The notes beneath the pieces are model-generated. The model was not told the DNA's origin. It saw only the letters and a list, made by a program, of their open reading frames with translations, and ran no database searches. From Actinacidiphila cocklensis (GTDB taxonomy: Bacteria; Actinomycetota; Actinomycetes; Streptomycetales; Streptomycetaceae), in NCBI RefSeq assembly GCF_907177275.1, contig NZ_CAJSLV010000059.1, positions 314,978 to 378,977 of the forward strand: 64,000 bases of DNA, given 5' to 3'. The position numbers were made by a program, and so were the translations under genes. The number at the start of each line of letters is the position of its first letter. Position 1 is the stretch's first letter. Positions 1 to 8,426 of the stretch are shown here, in pieces.

Positions 1-13
1 CGCGCGGTTCCTC

Positions 14-62
14 TGAGCCCCTGGGCAGGTGCCACGTGCGGTGGCACCTGCCCAGGGGCTCA
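14..62 (-). terminator. 22-bp perfect hairpin terminator of the nitrate reductase gene
   Basis: Positions 14-35 and 41-62 are exact reverse complements, separated by the 5-nt loop GTGCG. The right arm contains the stop codon of the minus-strand nitrate reductase gene, so the structure forms at the very end of its message. There is no T tract, as is common for actinobacterial terminators. Confidence 0.75.
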
Positions 63-3000
63 GTACACGTCGCGGACGTAGCGCTTGTCGGTCGCGAGGG
101 ATTTGACGTAGGCGCTCGCCGCTTCGGGCGAGAGGGAGCCGTGGGCGATGGCGATGTCGCGCAGCGCGCCGTCGACGTCCTTGGCCATGCGGGCGGCGTC
201 GCCGCAGACGTAGAAGTGCGCGCCGTCCTGGAGCCAGGCCCACAGGAGCGGGCCGTGCTCGCGCATCCGGTCCTGGACGTAGACCTTGGCCCGCTGGTCG
301 CGGGAGAAGGCGGTGTCCAGGCGGGCGAGGGTGCCCTCGGCGAGGCGGGCGGCGAGGTCGTCCTGGTAGTAGAAGTCGGTGGCCCGGTGCTGCCCGCCGA
401 AGAAGAGCCAGTTGGGGCCGCGGTGGCCGCGGGCGCGGCGCTCGTCGAGGAAGCCGAGGAAGGGCGCGACGCCGGTGCCGGGGCCGACCATGATCATGGG
501 GGTCGCCGGGTCGGCGGGCGGCCGGAAGCCGGGGGTGCGGCGGACGTGCACGGGCACCGTCGTCCCGGGCTCGGCGTCGGCCAGGAAGGGCGAGCAGACG
601 CCGCCGCGCGGCCGCCCCTCGGGGTTGTCGTAGCGGACGACGGAGACGGTCACCGAGATCTGCTGCGGGTCGGTGAGCGGGCTCGACGATATCGAGTACA
701 GCCGCGGCTGGAGCTTCTTCAGGACGCCGGCCCACTCGTCGGCCCGGGCCTTGACGGCGTACTCCGCGACGACGTCGACCGCCTGCCTGCTCCAGGACCA
801 CTTGGCCAGCTCGTCCTTGTTGTCGGGCCGCAGCAGCTTCTTGAGCACCCGGTCGTGGGTGCGGTCGGCGACGAAGCGCAGCAGGTCGGGGGTGATCCTG
901 GTGATGTCCAGGTGCCGGTGCAGCGCCTCGCCCAGCGGGATGTCGCCGACGCCGGGCACGGTGACGCCCGCGTGCGCGTCGAGGCCGGCCGCGGCGAGCC
1001 ATTCGTCGACCATGGCCGGGGAGTTGACCGGCAGGACGCCGAGCGCGTCGCCCACTTCGTACGGCAGCGGTACGGCGCTGTCGCGGGTGTCGAAGGTGAA
1101 GCGGCGTACTTCCTTGGCGGCGCCCGGCCGGCCGAGCAGCACGTTGCCGGTGAGCCGGGCGGTGCCGCCTGCGGGGCGCCGGACCGGAGCGGCGGGGGCG
1201 GCGGCGGGCGCCGCGGGAGCCGTGGCGGGGCCGGCCGCCAGCGCGCCGAGCACCTGGTCGAGCCAGGCGAGGGCGGACGTCTCGTAGTCCGGCTCGCAGT
1301 CCGTACGCGGCGCCAGGCGTACGCCGCCCAGCTCGCCGAGGCGTTCGTCGAGCCGGCGGCCGTGGCCGCAGAAGTCGTCGTAGGAGGAGTCGCCCAGGGC
1401 CAGGACGGCGTATCGGCGGCCGTCCAGGCGGGGGGTGTCCGGCGCGGTCAGGGCGTCCCAGAAGCCGGTGCCGTTGTCGGGGGCGTCGCCGTCGCCGAAC
1501 GTGCTGGTGATCAGCAGCAGGTCGGCGGTGGCCGGCAGCGCGGCGGGTGAGGCGTCGGCCATGCCGAGCAGGGTGGCCCGGTGGCCGGTGCCGGTGAGGC
1601 GCTCGGCGGTGGCGGCGGCGAAGTCCTCGGCGTTGCCGGTCTGCGATGCCCACAGCACCACCACCTCCCGCCCGGACTGCGGCACTTCGGTGTGCGGTAC
1701 CGGGTCGGGTCCTGCCGGGACCCGCGAGTACATGCCCGCGAGCGCCCCGTTGACCCACAGCGCGTGCTCGGGCGTGAAAGGAGCGTCGGGCGGCAGCACC
1801 GGCACCCCTGCCAGGCCGGAGCCGAGCCCGGCCAGGAAGCCCTTCAGGTAGCGGCGTTCGTGCTCCCCGAGCGCCGGCGGCGCCAGGTCCGCCACCCCGA
1901 AGACGTCGACGCCCCTGGCAACGGCCGTGTCCGCCGAGGCCGCCGCGGACCGCTCGGGGGGTTCGGGGGCCGTCGCGGGCGCGGCGACCCTCGTCAGCGA
2001 GACCGCGCACGCCTTGAACTCCGGCTGGAAGGACACCGGGTCGACCGCGTCGCTGGTGACGGCGTTGACGCTGAGGTACTCGCCGAACAGGTCGTTCCAG
2101 TGGAAGGGCGCGAAGCAGCAGCCCGGCAGCACCCGGTCGGTGAGCACCGCGGGCAGCACCGCGCGGCCGCGCCGCGAGGCGACCTCGACGGCGTCGCCCT
2201 CGGCGATCCCCAGCTCGGCGGCGTCCCGCGGGTGCAGCTCCACGAAGGGGCCGGGGTTGAGCTTGTTGAGCCGGGCGACCTTGCCGGTCTTGGTCAGGGT
2301 GTGCCACTGGTGCTGCAGCCGACCGGTGTTGAGCACGAAGGGGAAGTCGTCGTCGGGCATCTCCGCGGGCGGCACGTGCGGCCTGGGGTGGAAGACGGCC
2401 CGCCCGCTCGGCGTCGGGAAGCGCAGGCCGTCGCCCTCGACATAGCGGACCGGGTTGCGGTCCGGGCCGTCCGCGGTGGGCGCCGGCCACTGCACGGGGG
2501 TCTCGCGCAGCCGCTCGTACGTCACGCCCCGCAGGTCGTAGCCGGTGACCGGGTTCCAGGCGCGGCGGATCTCGTCGAAGACGTCCTCGGGTCCCGCGTA
2601 GTCGAACGCGTCGCCGTAGCCCATCGCGCGCGCCACCTCGGCGATGATGCGCCAGTCGGGCAGCGCCTCACCCGGCGGGTCGACGGCCTGCCGGGCCAGG
2701 GTGAGGTTGCGCTCGCTGTTGATCAGGACGCCGTCGGACTCCGTCCACATCGCGCCGGGCAGCACGACGTCGGCGTAGGCGTTGGTCTCGGTCTCGGCGA
2801 AGACGTCCTGCGTGACGACGAACTCCGCCGCCTCCAGGCCCTCGATGACGGTACGGCGGTTCGCGACCGACGCGACCGGGTTGGTGCACATGATCCAGCA
2901 GGCCTTGATGTCGCCCTCGGCCATCCGCTGGAACATCTCCACGGTGCCGCGCCCCACGCCGTCCGCCCGGACCGTGCCGGCCGGCAGCCCCCACAACTCC

Positions 3001-4106
3001 TCGGCGAACGCCCGGTCCTCCGCGACCAGCACCGAGCGCTGCCCCGGCAGGCCGGGACCCATGTAGCCCATCTCCCGGCCGCCCATGGCGTTCGGCTGGC
3101 CGGTGAGCGAGAACGGGCCGCTGCCCGGGCGGCAGATCGCGCCGGTCGCCAGGTGCAGGTTGATCAGCGCGTTGGTGTTCCAGGTGCCGTGCGTCGACTG
3201 GTTGAGGCCCATCGTCCAGCAGCTCGTCCACTCGGCCGCGCCGCCGATCAGCTCGGCGGCCCGCCGGATGTCGGCCTCCGGGATGCCGGTGGTCCCGGCG
3301 ACCGCCGCCGGCGGGTAGTCGGCGAGGAAGTCCGGCATCGCCTCCCAGCCCTCGGTCCAGCGGGCGATGAAGTCCTGGTCGGTGTGGCCGCCCTCGTGCA
3401 GCAGGTGCAGCAGGCCGTTGAGCAGCGCCAGGTCCGTGCCCGGGCGGATCTGCAGGAACAGGTCCGCCTTCGCGGCCGTCGCGTTGCGCCGCGGGTCCAC
3501 CACGATCAGCTTGGCGCCCGCCTTGACCCGCTCCATCATCCGCAGGAAGAGGATCGGGTGGCAGTCGGCCATGTTCGAGCCGATGACGAGGAAGACGTCG
3601 GCGCGGTCCAGGTCCTGGTACGACCCGGGCGGGCCGTCCGCCCCCAGCGACAGCTTGTAGCCGCTACCCGCGCTGGCCATGCACAGCCGGGAGTTGGACT
3701 CGATCTGGTTGGTGCCGACGAAGCCCTTGGCGAGCTTGTTCGCCAGGTACTGCGCCTCCAGGCTCAGCTGGCCCGAGACGTAGAGGGCGAGCGCGTCGGG
3801 GCCGTGCTCGTCCACGATCGCCCGCAGGCGGCGGCCGGTCTCGGCGATCGCCGCCCCCGCGGGCGACGGTACGGCCTCGGCGCCGCGCTCCTGCCTGACC
3901 AGGGCCGTCTCCAGCCGGCCCGGCGCCGAGAGCATGTCCGCGGTCGTGGCGCCCTTGGTGCACAGGCGGCCGTGGTTCGCCGGGTGCGCCTTGTCGCCGA
4001 CCGCCTTCAGCACGGTGCGGCGCCCGTCGGGACCGGCGCCGACGTCCAGCAGGAGGCCGCAGCCGACACCGCAGTAGGAGCACACCGTTCGCACCGTCGT
4101 GCCCAC
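60..4106 (-). CDS. nasA: Assimilatory nitrate reductase fused to a diflavin (CysJ/CPR-like) reductase
   Basis: This 1348-residue cytoplasmic protein is predicted to reduce nitrate to nitrite for assimilation, with its own electron-donor module. The N-terminus has the [4Fe-4S] ligands CSYCGVGC plus LCTKG of the molybdopterin oxidoreductase family, then NSRLCMAS, whose Cys is the expected Mo ligand. A molydopterin dinucleotide-binding domain follows at about 590-710. From about 815 there is a flavodoxin domain (WASQTGNAEDF), then an FAD domain (RLYSISSSPL) and an NADPH domain (GPGTGVAPFLGF, YVCGDAARMA). The start is GTG at 4106, with GGAGG-type pairing upstream. Such fusions are known in actinobacteria. 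No nitrite reductase gene lies nearby in the window. Confidence 0.93.
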   Translation of the reverse strand: MGTTVRTVCSYCGVGCGLLLDVGAGPDGRRTVLKAVGDKAHPANHGRLCTKGATTADMLSAPGRLETALVRQERGAEAVPSPAGAAIAETGRRLRAIVDEHGPDALALYVSGQLSLEAQYLANKLAKGFVGTNQIESNSRLCMASAGSGYKLSLGADGPPGSYQDLDRADVFLVIGSNMADCHPILFLRMMERVKAGAKLIVVDPRRNATAAKADLFLQIRPGTDLALLNGLLHLLHEGGHTDQDFIARWTEGWEAMPDFLADYPPAAVAGTTGIPEADIRRAAELIGGAAEWTSCWTMGLNQSTHGTWNTNALINLHLATGAICRPGSGPFSLTGQPNAMGGREMGYMGPGLPGQRSVLVAEDRAFAEELWGLPAGTVRADGVGRGTVEMFQRMAEGDIKACWIMCTNPVASVANRRTVIEGLEAAEFVVTQDVFAETETNAYADVVLPGAMWTESDGVLINSERNLTLARQAVDPPGEALPDWRIIAEVARAMGYGDAFDYAGPEDVFDEIRRAWNPVTGYDLRGVTYERLRETPVQWPAPTADGPDRNPVRYVEGDGLRFPTPSGRAVFHPRPHVPPAEMPDDDFPFVLNTGRLQHQWHTLTKTGKVARLNKLNPGPFVELHPRDAAELGIAEGDAVEVASRRGRAVLPAVLTDRVLPGCCFAPFHWNDLFGEYLSVNAVTSDAVDPVSFQPEFKACAVSLTRVAAPATAPEPPERSAAASADTAVARGVDVFGVADLAPPALGEHERRYLKGFLAGLGSGLAGVPVLPPDAPFTPEHALWVNGALAGMYSRVPAGPDPVPHTEVPQSGREVVVLWASQTGNAEDFAAATAERLTGTGHRATLLGMADASPAALPATADLLLITSTFGDGDAPDNGTGFWDALTAPDTPRLDGRRYAVLALGDSSYDDFCGHGRRLDERLGELGGVRLAPRTDCEPDYETSALAWLDQVLGALAAGPATAPAAPAAAPAAPVRRPAGGTARLTGNVLLGRPGAAKEVRRFTFDTRDSAVPLPYEVGDALGVLPVNSPAMVDEWLAAAGLDAHAGVTVPGVGDIPLGEALHRHLDITRITPDLLRFVADRTHDRVLKKLLRPDNKDELAKWSWSRQAVDVVAEYAVKARADEWAGVLKKLQPRLYSISSSPLTDPQQISVTVSVVRYDNPEGRPRGGVCSPFLADAEPGTTVPVHVRRTPGFRPPADPATPMIMVGPGTGVAPFLGFLDERRARGHRGPNWLFFGGQHRATDFYYQDDLAARLAEGTLARLDTAFSRDQRAKVYVQDRMREHGPLLWAWLQDGAHFYVCGDAARMAKDVDGALRDIAIAHGSLSPEAASAYVKSLATDKRYVRDVY

Positions 4107-4165
4107 CCGGGGGTCCTCCCTCCGCGGCCCCCGCGGCCGCGCCCGCTCGACGCTACGAACCCGCG

Positions 4166-4203
4166 ATTACGCGGCGGTCACCCCGCGGGCCGCCCGCGGT
4201 TAC
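4166..4203 (-). promoter_or_regulatory. GlnR-like nitrogen-control box upstream of nasA
   Basis: On the minus strand GTAAC (4203-4199) is followed 22 nt later by GTGAC (4181-4177) and 11 nt after that by GTAAT (4170-4166). The Streptomyces GlnR consensus is gTnAC-n6-GaAAC repeated at 22 nt. The two a-sites and the second b-site fit; the first b-site (CGGCC) does not. The box ends 60 nt before the nitrate reductase start. nasA is an established GlnR target in Streptomyces, which makes the match plausible. Confidence 0.5.
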
Positions 4204-4310
4204 GCCCTCTGCACAGCCGCCGGCCCGCGCGTGTGAGCAGTGGCCTGCGGCGGGGTGCCGTTTGCAGGTGCCCCTGGTGTGACGGTCGCCTTTCCCCGGT
4301 GGGGGCTGAT

Positions 4311-4406
4311 CGCGCGGTTCCCCGCGCCCCCACGTGACGGCCACCGTGCGCCGCGCCGCTTGCCCGCGACTGCACCGCGGCTTGGCGCGCAGGTCCCCGC
4401 GCCCCC
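4311..4406. repeat. Two copies of the intergenic GCGC(A/G)GTTCCCCGCGCC repeat
   Basis: Positions 4311-4331 and 4385-4406 carry versions of a short G/C-rich element (core GGTTCCCCGCGCCCC, and AGGTCCCCGCGCCCCC). The same element recurs at 15864, 16025, 16093 and 45118, always outside genes. The rest of the 307-bp gap between 4107 and 4413 holds the GlnR-like box and no credible gene. Confidence 0.55.
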
Positions 4407-4413
4407 GCCGGGG

Positions 4414-5052
4414 TCAGCGCGGAAGGACCGCGAGCTGCGTCGAGCGGAGGCTCGCGACCAGGTCGGGCGGGGCGGCGGCGACCGAGCCGACCGCGTACGG
4501 CGGCTCGGGGTCGTACTCCACGACCAGCTGGATCGCCTCGGCGACCGCGTCCCCGGCGATCCGGCCTGCCAGGTGCAGGGCCAGGTCGATACCGGCGGAC
4601 ACTCCCGCGGCCGTGGCGTACTTGCCGTCGAAGACGACCCGGTCGGTGCTCGGGACCGCGCCGAAGAGCGGCAGGTGCTCCAGGGCGATCCAGTGCGAGG
4701 CGGCCCGCCGCCCGCGCAGCAGCCCCGCCGCGGCCAGCAGCAGCGAGCCGGAGCAGACGGACGTCGTCCAGGTCGTCCCGGCGTCGGCGGCCCGCAGCCA
4801 GTCCAGGACCGCGGTGTCGGCGAGCACCTGCTCGGTGCCGGGGCCGCCGGGGACGACCAGCATGTCGGGCGAGGTGACCTCGGACAGCGGGCGGTCCGCG
4901 GTCAGCGCGAGGCTGGCCATGTCGGTGCGCACCGGCCCGGCCTGGACCGCGGTGAAGACCACCTCGGCACCGGGCATGCGGGAAAGGATCTCGTACGGGC
5001 CGACCACGTCGAGCCCGGTGAAGCCCTCGTAGAGCAGTACGGCTATCTGCAT
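4414..5052 (-). CDS. DJ-1/PfpI family protein
   Basis: A 212-residue single-domain protein of the class I glutamine amidotransferase-like (DJ-1/PfpI) fold. It begins with the core strand IAVLLYEGFTGLDVVGPYEIL, and the nucleophile elbow SVCSGSLLLAAAGLL places a Cys where the family expects it. It has no signal peptide or extra DNA-binding domain. Start ATG 5052 lies 2 nt after the stop of the upstream GlxA-type regulator, whose end supplies the SD AGGAG, so the two are translationally coupled. Related proteins include isonitrile hydratases and stress chaperone-like enzymes; the substrate here is unknown. Confidence 0.85.
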   Translation of the reverse strand: MQIAVLLYEGFTGLDVVGPYEILSRMPGAEVVFTAVQAGPVRTDMASLALTADRPLSEVTSPDMLVVPGGPGTEQVLADTAVLDWLRAADAGTTWTTSVCSGSLLLAAAGLLRGRRAASHWIALEHLPLFGAVPSTDRVVFDGKYATAAGVSAGIDLALHLAGRIAGDAVAEAIQLVVEYDPEPPYAVGSVAAAPPDLVASLRSTQLAVLPR

Positions 5053-5054
5053 CG

Positions 5055-6029
5055 TCAACTCCTGGCAGAGTGGAAACGCCGGCGGTACTCCGCCGGCGGG
5101 ACCGACAGCGTGCGGACGAACGCGCGGCGCATCGCCTCGGCCGTGCCGTAGCCCGCCGCGCGGGCGACCTCGGCGACCCCGGAGCCGGTGTCCTCCAGCA
5201 GCCGGCGCGCCGCTTCGAGCCGCGTCCTGTCGACGTACCGGCCGGGCGTGACCCCGACCTCGGCCCGGAAAGCGCGGGCGAACTGCCGCGGGGACAGGGC
5301 GGCGCGTTCCGCGAGCGCGTCCACCGACAGGTCGGCGTCCGGGTGCTCGGTGATCCAGCGCTGGACCTCCCGCAGCGGGTGCCGCTGCGCGAGCTGCGCG
5401 GCCAGCTGCGTGCTGAACTGCGCCTGGCTGCCCGGCCTGCGCAGGAAGACCACCAGGCCGCGGGCCACCGCGAGGGCGACGTCCCGGCCCAGGTCCTCCT
5501 CGACCAGGGCGAGCGCCAGGTCGATGCCCGCGGTGACACCCGCGGAGGTGGCGTAGCGGCCGTCGCGTACGAAGACCGGCTCGGGGTCGACGGTGATCCC
5601 CGGGAAGCGGCGGGCGAGCGTGCCGCAGTACGCCCAGTGCGTGGTCGCCCGGCGGCCGTCCAGCAGGCCCGCCTCGGCCAGCAGGAAGGCGCCGGTGCAG
5701 ACCGACACGACCCGTCCGGCGCCAGGGGCGAGCGCCGCGATCCGGGCGACGACCTCGGGGTCGGCCGGGTGCGTGCCGTGGCCGCCGGGGACGAGCAGGA
5801 CGTCGGGCGGCGCGGCGGTCCGCAGGTCCTCGTCGGGCAGCAGCCGCAGCCCGGCGGAGGTGCGTACGGGGCCGCCGCCGAGCGCCGCGGTCCGTATCCG
5901 GTAGGCCGGTGCGCACCCGTCCGCCGCGGTGGCGACGTCCGCGGCGCCGGCGAGGACTTCGAGCGGGCCGGTCACGTCGAGGCTCTGCACCCCCGTGAAG
6001 AGCACGATGAGCACGTCATGGCTGGTCAC
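5055..6029 (-). CDS. GlxA-family transcriptional regulator (DJ-1/PfpI + AraC HTH)
   Basis: About 324 residues. The N-terminal half is a DJ-1/PfpI domain (VLIVLFTGVQSLDVTGPLEVL; nucleophile elbow VSVCTGAFLLAEAGLLDG). The C-terminal third is an AraC/XylS double helix-turn-helix (LSVDALAERAALSPRQFARAF ... GVAEVARAAGYGTAEAMRRAF). I chose GTG at 6029 because the protein fold begins just after it. An upstream ATG at 6092 would add 21 residues resembling no domain. It probably controls its own operon with the coupled PfpI protein downstream; the ligand is unknown. Confidence 0.88.
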   Translation of the reverse strand: MTSHDVLIVLFTGVQSLDVTGPLEVLAGAADVATAADGCAPAYRIRTAALGGGPVRTSAGLRLLPDEDLRTAAPPDVLLVPGGHGTHPADPEVVARIAALAPGAGRVVSVCTGAFLLAEAGLLDGRRATTHWAYCGTLARRFPGITVDPEPVFVRDGRYATSAGVTAGIDLALALVEEDLGRDVALAVARGLVVFLRRPGSQAQFSTQLAAQLAQRHPLREVQRWITEHPDADLSVDALAERAALSPRQFARAFRAEVGVTPGRYVDRTRLEAARRLLEDTGSGVAEVARAAGYGTAEAMRRAFVRTLSVPPAEYRRRFHSARS

Positions 6030-6105
6030 GCCGTTCAGCCTGGCAGCGTGCCCGGATGGCGGCAATGACGGGTCTCCCACCTTTCCTGCCATCGGACACG
6101 CCGAC

Positions 6106-6135
6106 GGGCCGCCGGCGGGAGATCGCCGGCGGCCC
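6106..6135 (-). terminator. 11-bp hairpin downstream of the rodlin gene
   Basis: GGGCCGCCGGC (6106-6116) and GCCGGCGGCCC (6125-6135) form a perfect stem with an 8-nt loop. It lies 48 bp after the stop of the minus-strand rodlin and before the regulator. No T tract is present. Just beyond it, GAGCAGGTGGTGCGGG occurs twice in direct repeat (6142 and 6160). Confidence 0.55.
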
Positions 6136-6182
6136 GGGGTGGAGCAGGTGGTGCGGGTCGAGCAGGTGGTGCGGGCGGAACG

Positions 6183-6590
6183 TCAGCCGTTGGCGACACC
6201 GTTGCCGGTCAGGACCGGGATGTTGCTGAGGACGTGCGACAGCGGCTCGTCGCCCTTGGCCTGGGTCGAGTTCTCGGCGCACTGCTCGTTCTGCGGCGAC
6301 GACAGGACGTTGACGTCCTGCGCGGTGATCGGAACCAGGCCGATCAGCGAGCCGACGTTCGCCTTGACCGGCAGGCCGACGCAGGGCTTGTTCAGGCTGC
6401 CCTGGACCAGGCCGAGCTGCGGGCTCTCGGTACCGCTGGTCACGGTGTTGCCGAAGTTCTCGGCGGAGCCGTTGCCGTTGACCGTGGTCGTGCCCGACTC
6501 GTCGCCGAGCGCCATGGCCGGCCCGGCGCTGACGCCGACGGTGACGACCGAGGCGGCGAGGGCGGCTCCGGCCAGCATCTTCTTCATCAT
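6183..6590 (-). CDS. rdl: Rodlin protein, first copy
   Basis: A 135-residue secreted protein with a signal peptide ending near AMA (27). The mature part has the rodlin signatures GSLNKPC, QDVNVLSSPQNEQC and AENSTQAK, with cysteines near 70 and 104. Rodlins organise chaplin fibrils into the rodlet layer on aerial hyphae and spores. The start is one of two adjacent ATGs (6590 or 6587), with SD AAGGGGA upstream. It clusters with chaplins and a second rodlin, as in the chpA-chpD-rdlA-rdlB locus of S. coelicolor. Which of RdlA or RdlB it corresponds to cannot be decided by eye. Confidence 0.9.
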   Translation of the reverse strand: MMKKMLAGAALAASVVTVGVSAGPAMALGDESGTTTVNGNGSAENFGNTVTSGTESPQLGLVQGSLNKPCVGLPVKANVGSLIGLVPITAQDVNVLSSPQNEQCAENSTQAKGDEPLSHVLSNIPVLTGNGVANG

Positions 6591-6711
6591 TGGGTGTCCC
6601 CTTGCAGTGGGATGGTACGTGGTTGGGAAGGAGGGTCCGGGCGCTCCGGTCGACCGCACCCGGCGGTTCGGGCCGGGCCGGCTGCCGGGCCGCCCGGGGC
6701 GTGACCGCTCG

Positions 6712-7077
6712 TCAGCGGCCGAGGGCGCTGAGCGGCAGCCCGCCGAGCAGCACAGCACCGGGCGCGGCATCGGCAAGACCGGACTTGGCGACGTCCTGGG
6801 CGACCAGGCCCGCCTGGCCCACGAGGGCGTCGGCCGAAGTGTCGCCCCGGAGGTGGTCGCTCGCCTGGGCGAGAGTGTCCAGCGCGGAGTCGACCTGCGC
6901 GCCGTCGGCGGCCTTCTGCAGCGGCTGCTCGTTGAGCGCCTGCTCAATGCCACCGTTGATGCTGGTGGGCATCGAGGTCATGTTGTCGGTGTTCACCGTG
7001 TCGGCGAACGCGGGGGCACCCACGCCGACCGCCATGATGGATCCGACCACAACCCCTGCAGCCTTCGCGTACTTCAC
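6712..7077 (-). CDS. Small secreted protein of unknown function in the chaplin/rodlin locus
   Basis: A 121-residue protein starting at GTG 7077, preceded by SD GAAAGG. It has a clear signal peptide (VKYAKAAGVVVGSIMAVGVG, cleavage after AFA). The mature part is about 95 residues, has no cysteine, is rich in Ala, Asp and Gln, and looks helical (IEQALNEQPLQKAADGAQVD). I do not recognise the family. Its position between a rodlin and a sortase-anchored chaplin, all on the same strand but each with its own upstream gap, suggests expression during aerial growth. Confidence 0.8.
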   Translation of the reverse strand: MKYAKAAGVVVGSIMAVGVGAPAFADTVNTDNMTSMPTSINGGIEQALNEQPLQKAADGAQVDSALDTLAQASDHLRGDTSADALVGQAGLVAQDVAKSGLADAAPGAVLLGGLPLSALGR

Positions 7078-7227
7078 TTGCCAGCCTTTCCGTAGCGCCG
7101 AATTCCTTCGAAATGACAACGACTACGTTTTCCAACGGAAACTGTTCGCGGACCCATAACCGGGTAATCACCCGATAGTGCGGGAGCGTGACCTCCCGCA
7201 CCGGGCGGCGCTACGGTCGGGAATCGC

Positions 7228-7773
7228 TCACGAACCGGCGCGCTGAACGGGCACCGCACGGGACTTGCGTCGATAGAGCATCGCGCCGCCCAGCAGCAGC
7301 ACCGCCCCCGCGCCCACCGCCGTGCCCACCGTGCCGGCCGACGCGCCGGTCTCCGCGAGCTGCGTGTGCACTTCGGGTGCCGCGGCCGGTGCCGGCGGCT
7401 GTGCCCGCGGTGCCGGCACCGCGGGAGTGGTGGGCGCCTCGCCGTTCGCACAGGAAACCCCACTCACCGCATCGAGCAGCGCGACGGCGTCAACAGAGTT
7501 GCCGCAGACGTTCACCGGCGCCTCGATCGGGAGACTCAAGCTGTTTCCCGACAGCAGCCCGGGGGAGCCCTGAGTGATTCCCTGCGCAGTCGCCCCGGAC
7601 GGATGGCCGTCGCTCTGCGAATCGGCCTCCTCCTGGGCGGTGGCCGAACGGGCCGATCCGTGAGGACCCCCGTGTACATCGGAGTCCGCGTTCGCATAGC
7701 CGCCCGTCACCGCAAGGATGCTGCTCGCGGCAGCAACGGTGAGAAGGCTACGGCTCAGGATCTGTCGTCGCAT
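7228..7773 (-). CDS. Long chaplin with one chaplin domain and a LAETG sortase signal
   Basis: 181 residues. The signal peptide runs to about 29. A hydrophilic His/Ser/Gln-rich stretch follows, then one chaplin domain at about 65-110 with the Cys pair at 90 and 108 (VNVCGN ... VSCAN). A Pro/Ala-rich spacer leads to LAETG (139-143), a hydrophobic helix and the basic tail RRKSR. This architecture predicts covalent anchoring to peptidoglycan by a class E sortase. S. coelicolor ChpA-C carry two chaplin domains, so a single domain is noteworthy. The start is ATG 7773 with a GGAG upstream. Confidence 0.9.
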   Translation of the reverse strand: MRRQILSRSLLTVAAASSILAVTGGYANADSDVHGGPHGSARSATAQEEADSQSDGHPSGATAQGITQGSPGLLSGNSLSLPIEAPVNVCGNSVDAVALLDAVSGVSCANGEAPTTPAVPAPRAQPPAPAAAPEVHTQLAETGASAGTVGTAVGAGAVLLLGGAMLYRRKSRAVPVQRAGS

Positions 7774-7904
7774 CGACTCATTTTCTCCGCTCGTGCTACT
7801 CGTACAAAAAGGTGGTGGGGAAGAAGAACCGCCCGGTGTGCTGCGCACTCGACCCGGGCGGGATCTGGCCGGAGCGTGGCGCCCGGCCGGTGGGACCTCA
7901 GCCG

Positions 7905-8144
7905 TCAGTCGGCGTCGACGCAAGTGGTGCCGAACGCCGGGTCCAGCAGGCCGATGACGTCGACGGTGTCGCCGCACGCGTTGACCGGCACGTGGACCGG
8001 CACCTCGACGAGGTTGCCGGACACGACACCCGGGGAGTGGTCGGCGACGCCGTTCGCGTCGGAGTTGGCGAACGCCGGGGTGGCGAGGCCGACGGCGATG
8101 ACCGTTCCGGCGGTGAATGCTGCGGCCCTGGTGAACTTCTTCAT
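7905..8144 (-). CDS. Short chaplin
   Basis: A 79-residue secreted protein: signal peptide to about 26, then a single chaplin domain (SPGVVSGNLVEVPVHVPVNA) with Cys57 and Cys75, the usual spacing of 18. Short chaplins assemble into amyloid fibrils that make aerial hyphae hydrophobic and lower water surface tension. The start ATG 8144 has a strong SD, AAGGAG. The tail ends in VDAD instead of the more usual Asn-rich end. A 131-bp gap separates it from the long chaplin. Confidence 0.93.
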   Translation of the reverse strand: MKKFTRAAAFTAGTVIAVGLATPAFANSDANGVADHSPGVVSGNLVEVPVHVPVNACGDTVDVIGLLDPAFGTTCVDAD

Positions 8145-8426
8145 TGTTCTACTCCTTTTTTCCGGCGGCGGCGGCCTCGCGCCGTCACGGATTTCGTGTC
8201 GGCAGTACTCGCTTTTCGCGGGCACCTGCACACCGCGCCGACAGGTCAAACGACGATTGGTGCCGGAAGGTGACTCCCCGCGCTTCCCCGAGTGCCATCA
8301 ATCACTCGAATGGAGGGCGGCGGAATTTTCCTCCCAGGTGAAACGAACGGCTCCGGCCGCTGGTTTTCCACCGGCGGGCGGAGCCGCGAAAGGGGGGACC
8401 GGGCGGCCCGTGGGGACGTCGCGCCC

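Noticed and set aside
1581..4337. A 918-residue plus-strand open frame opposite the nitrate reductase
   Set aside because: It is the antisense shadow of a high-GC gene: Arg/Gly/Ala/Val-rich, no domain, while the minus strand encodes a complete multi-domain enzyme.
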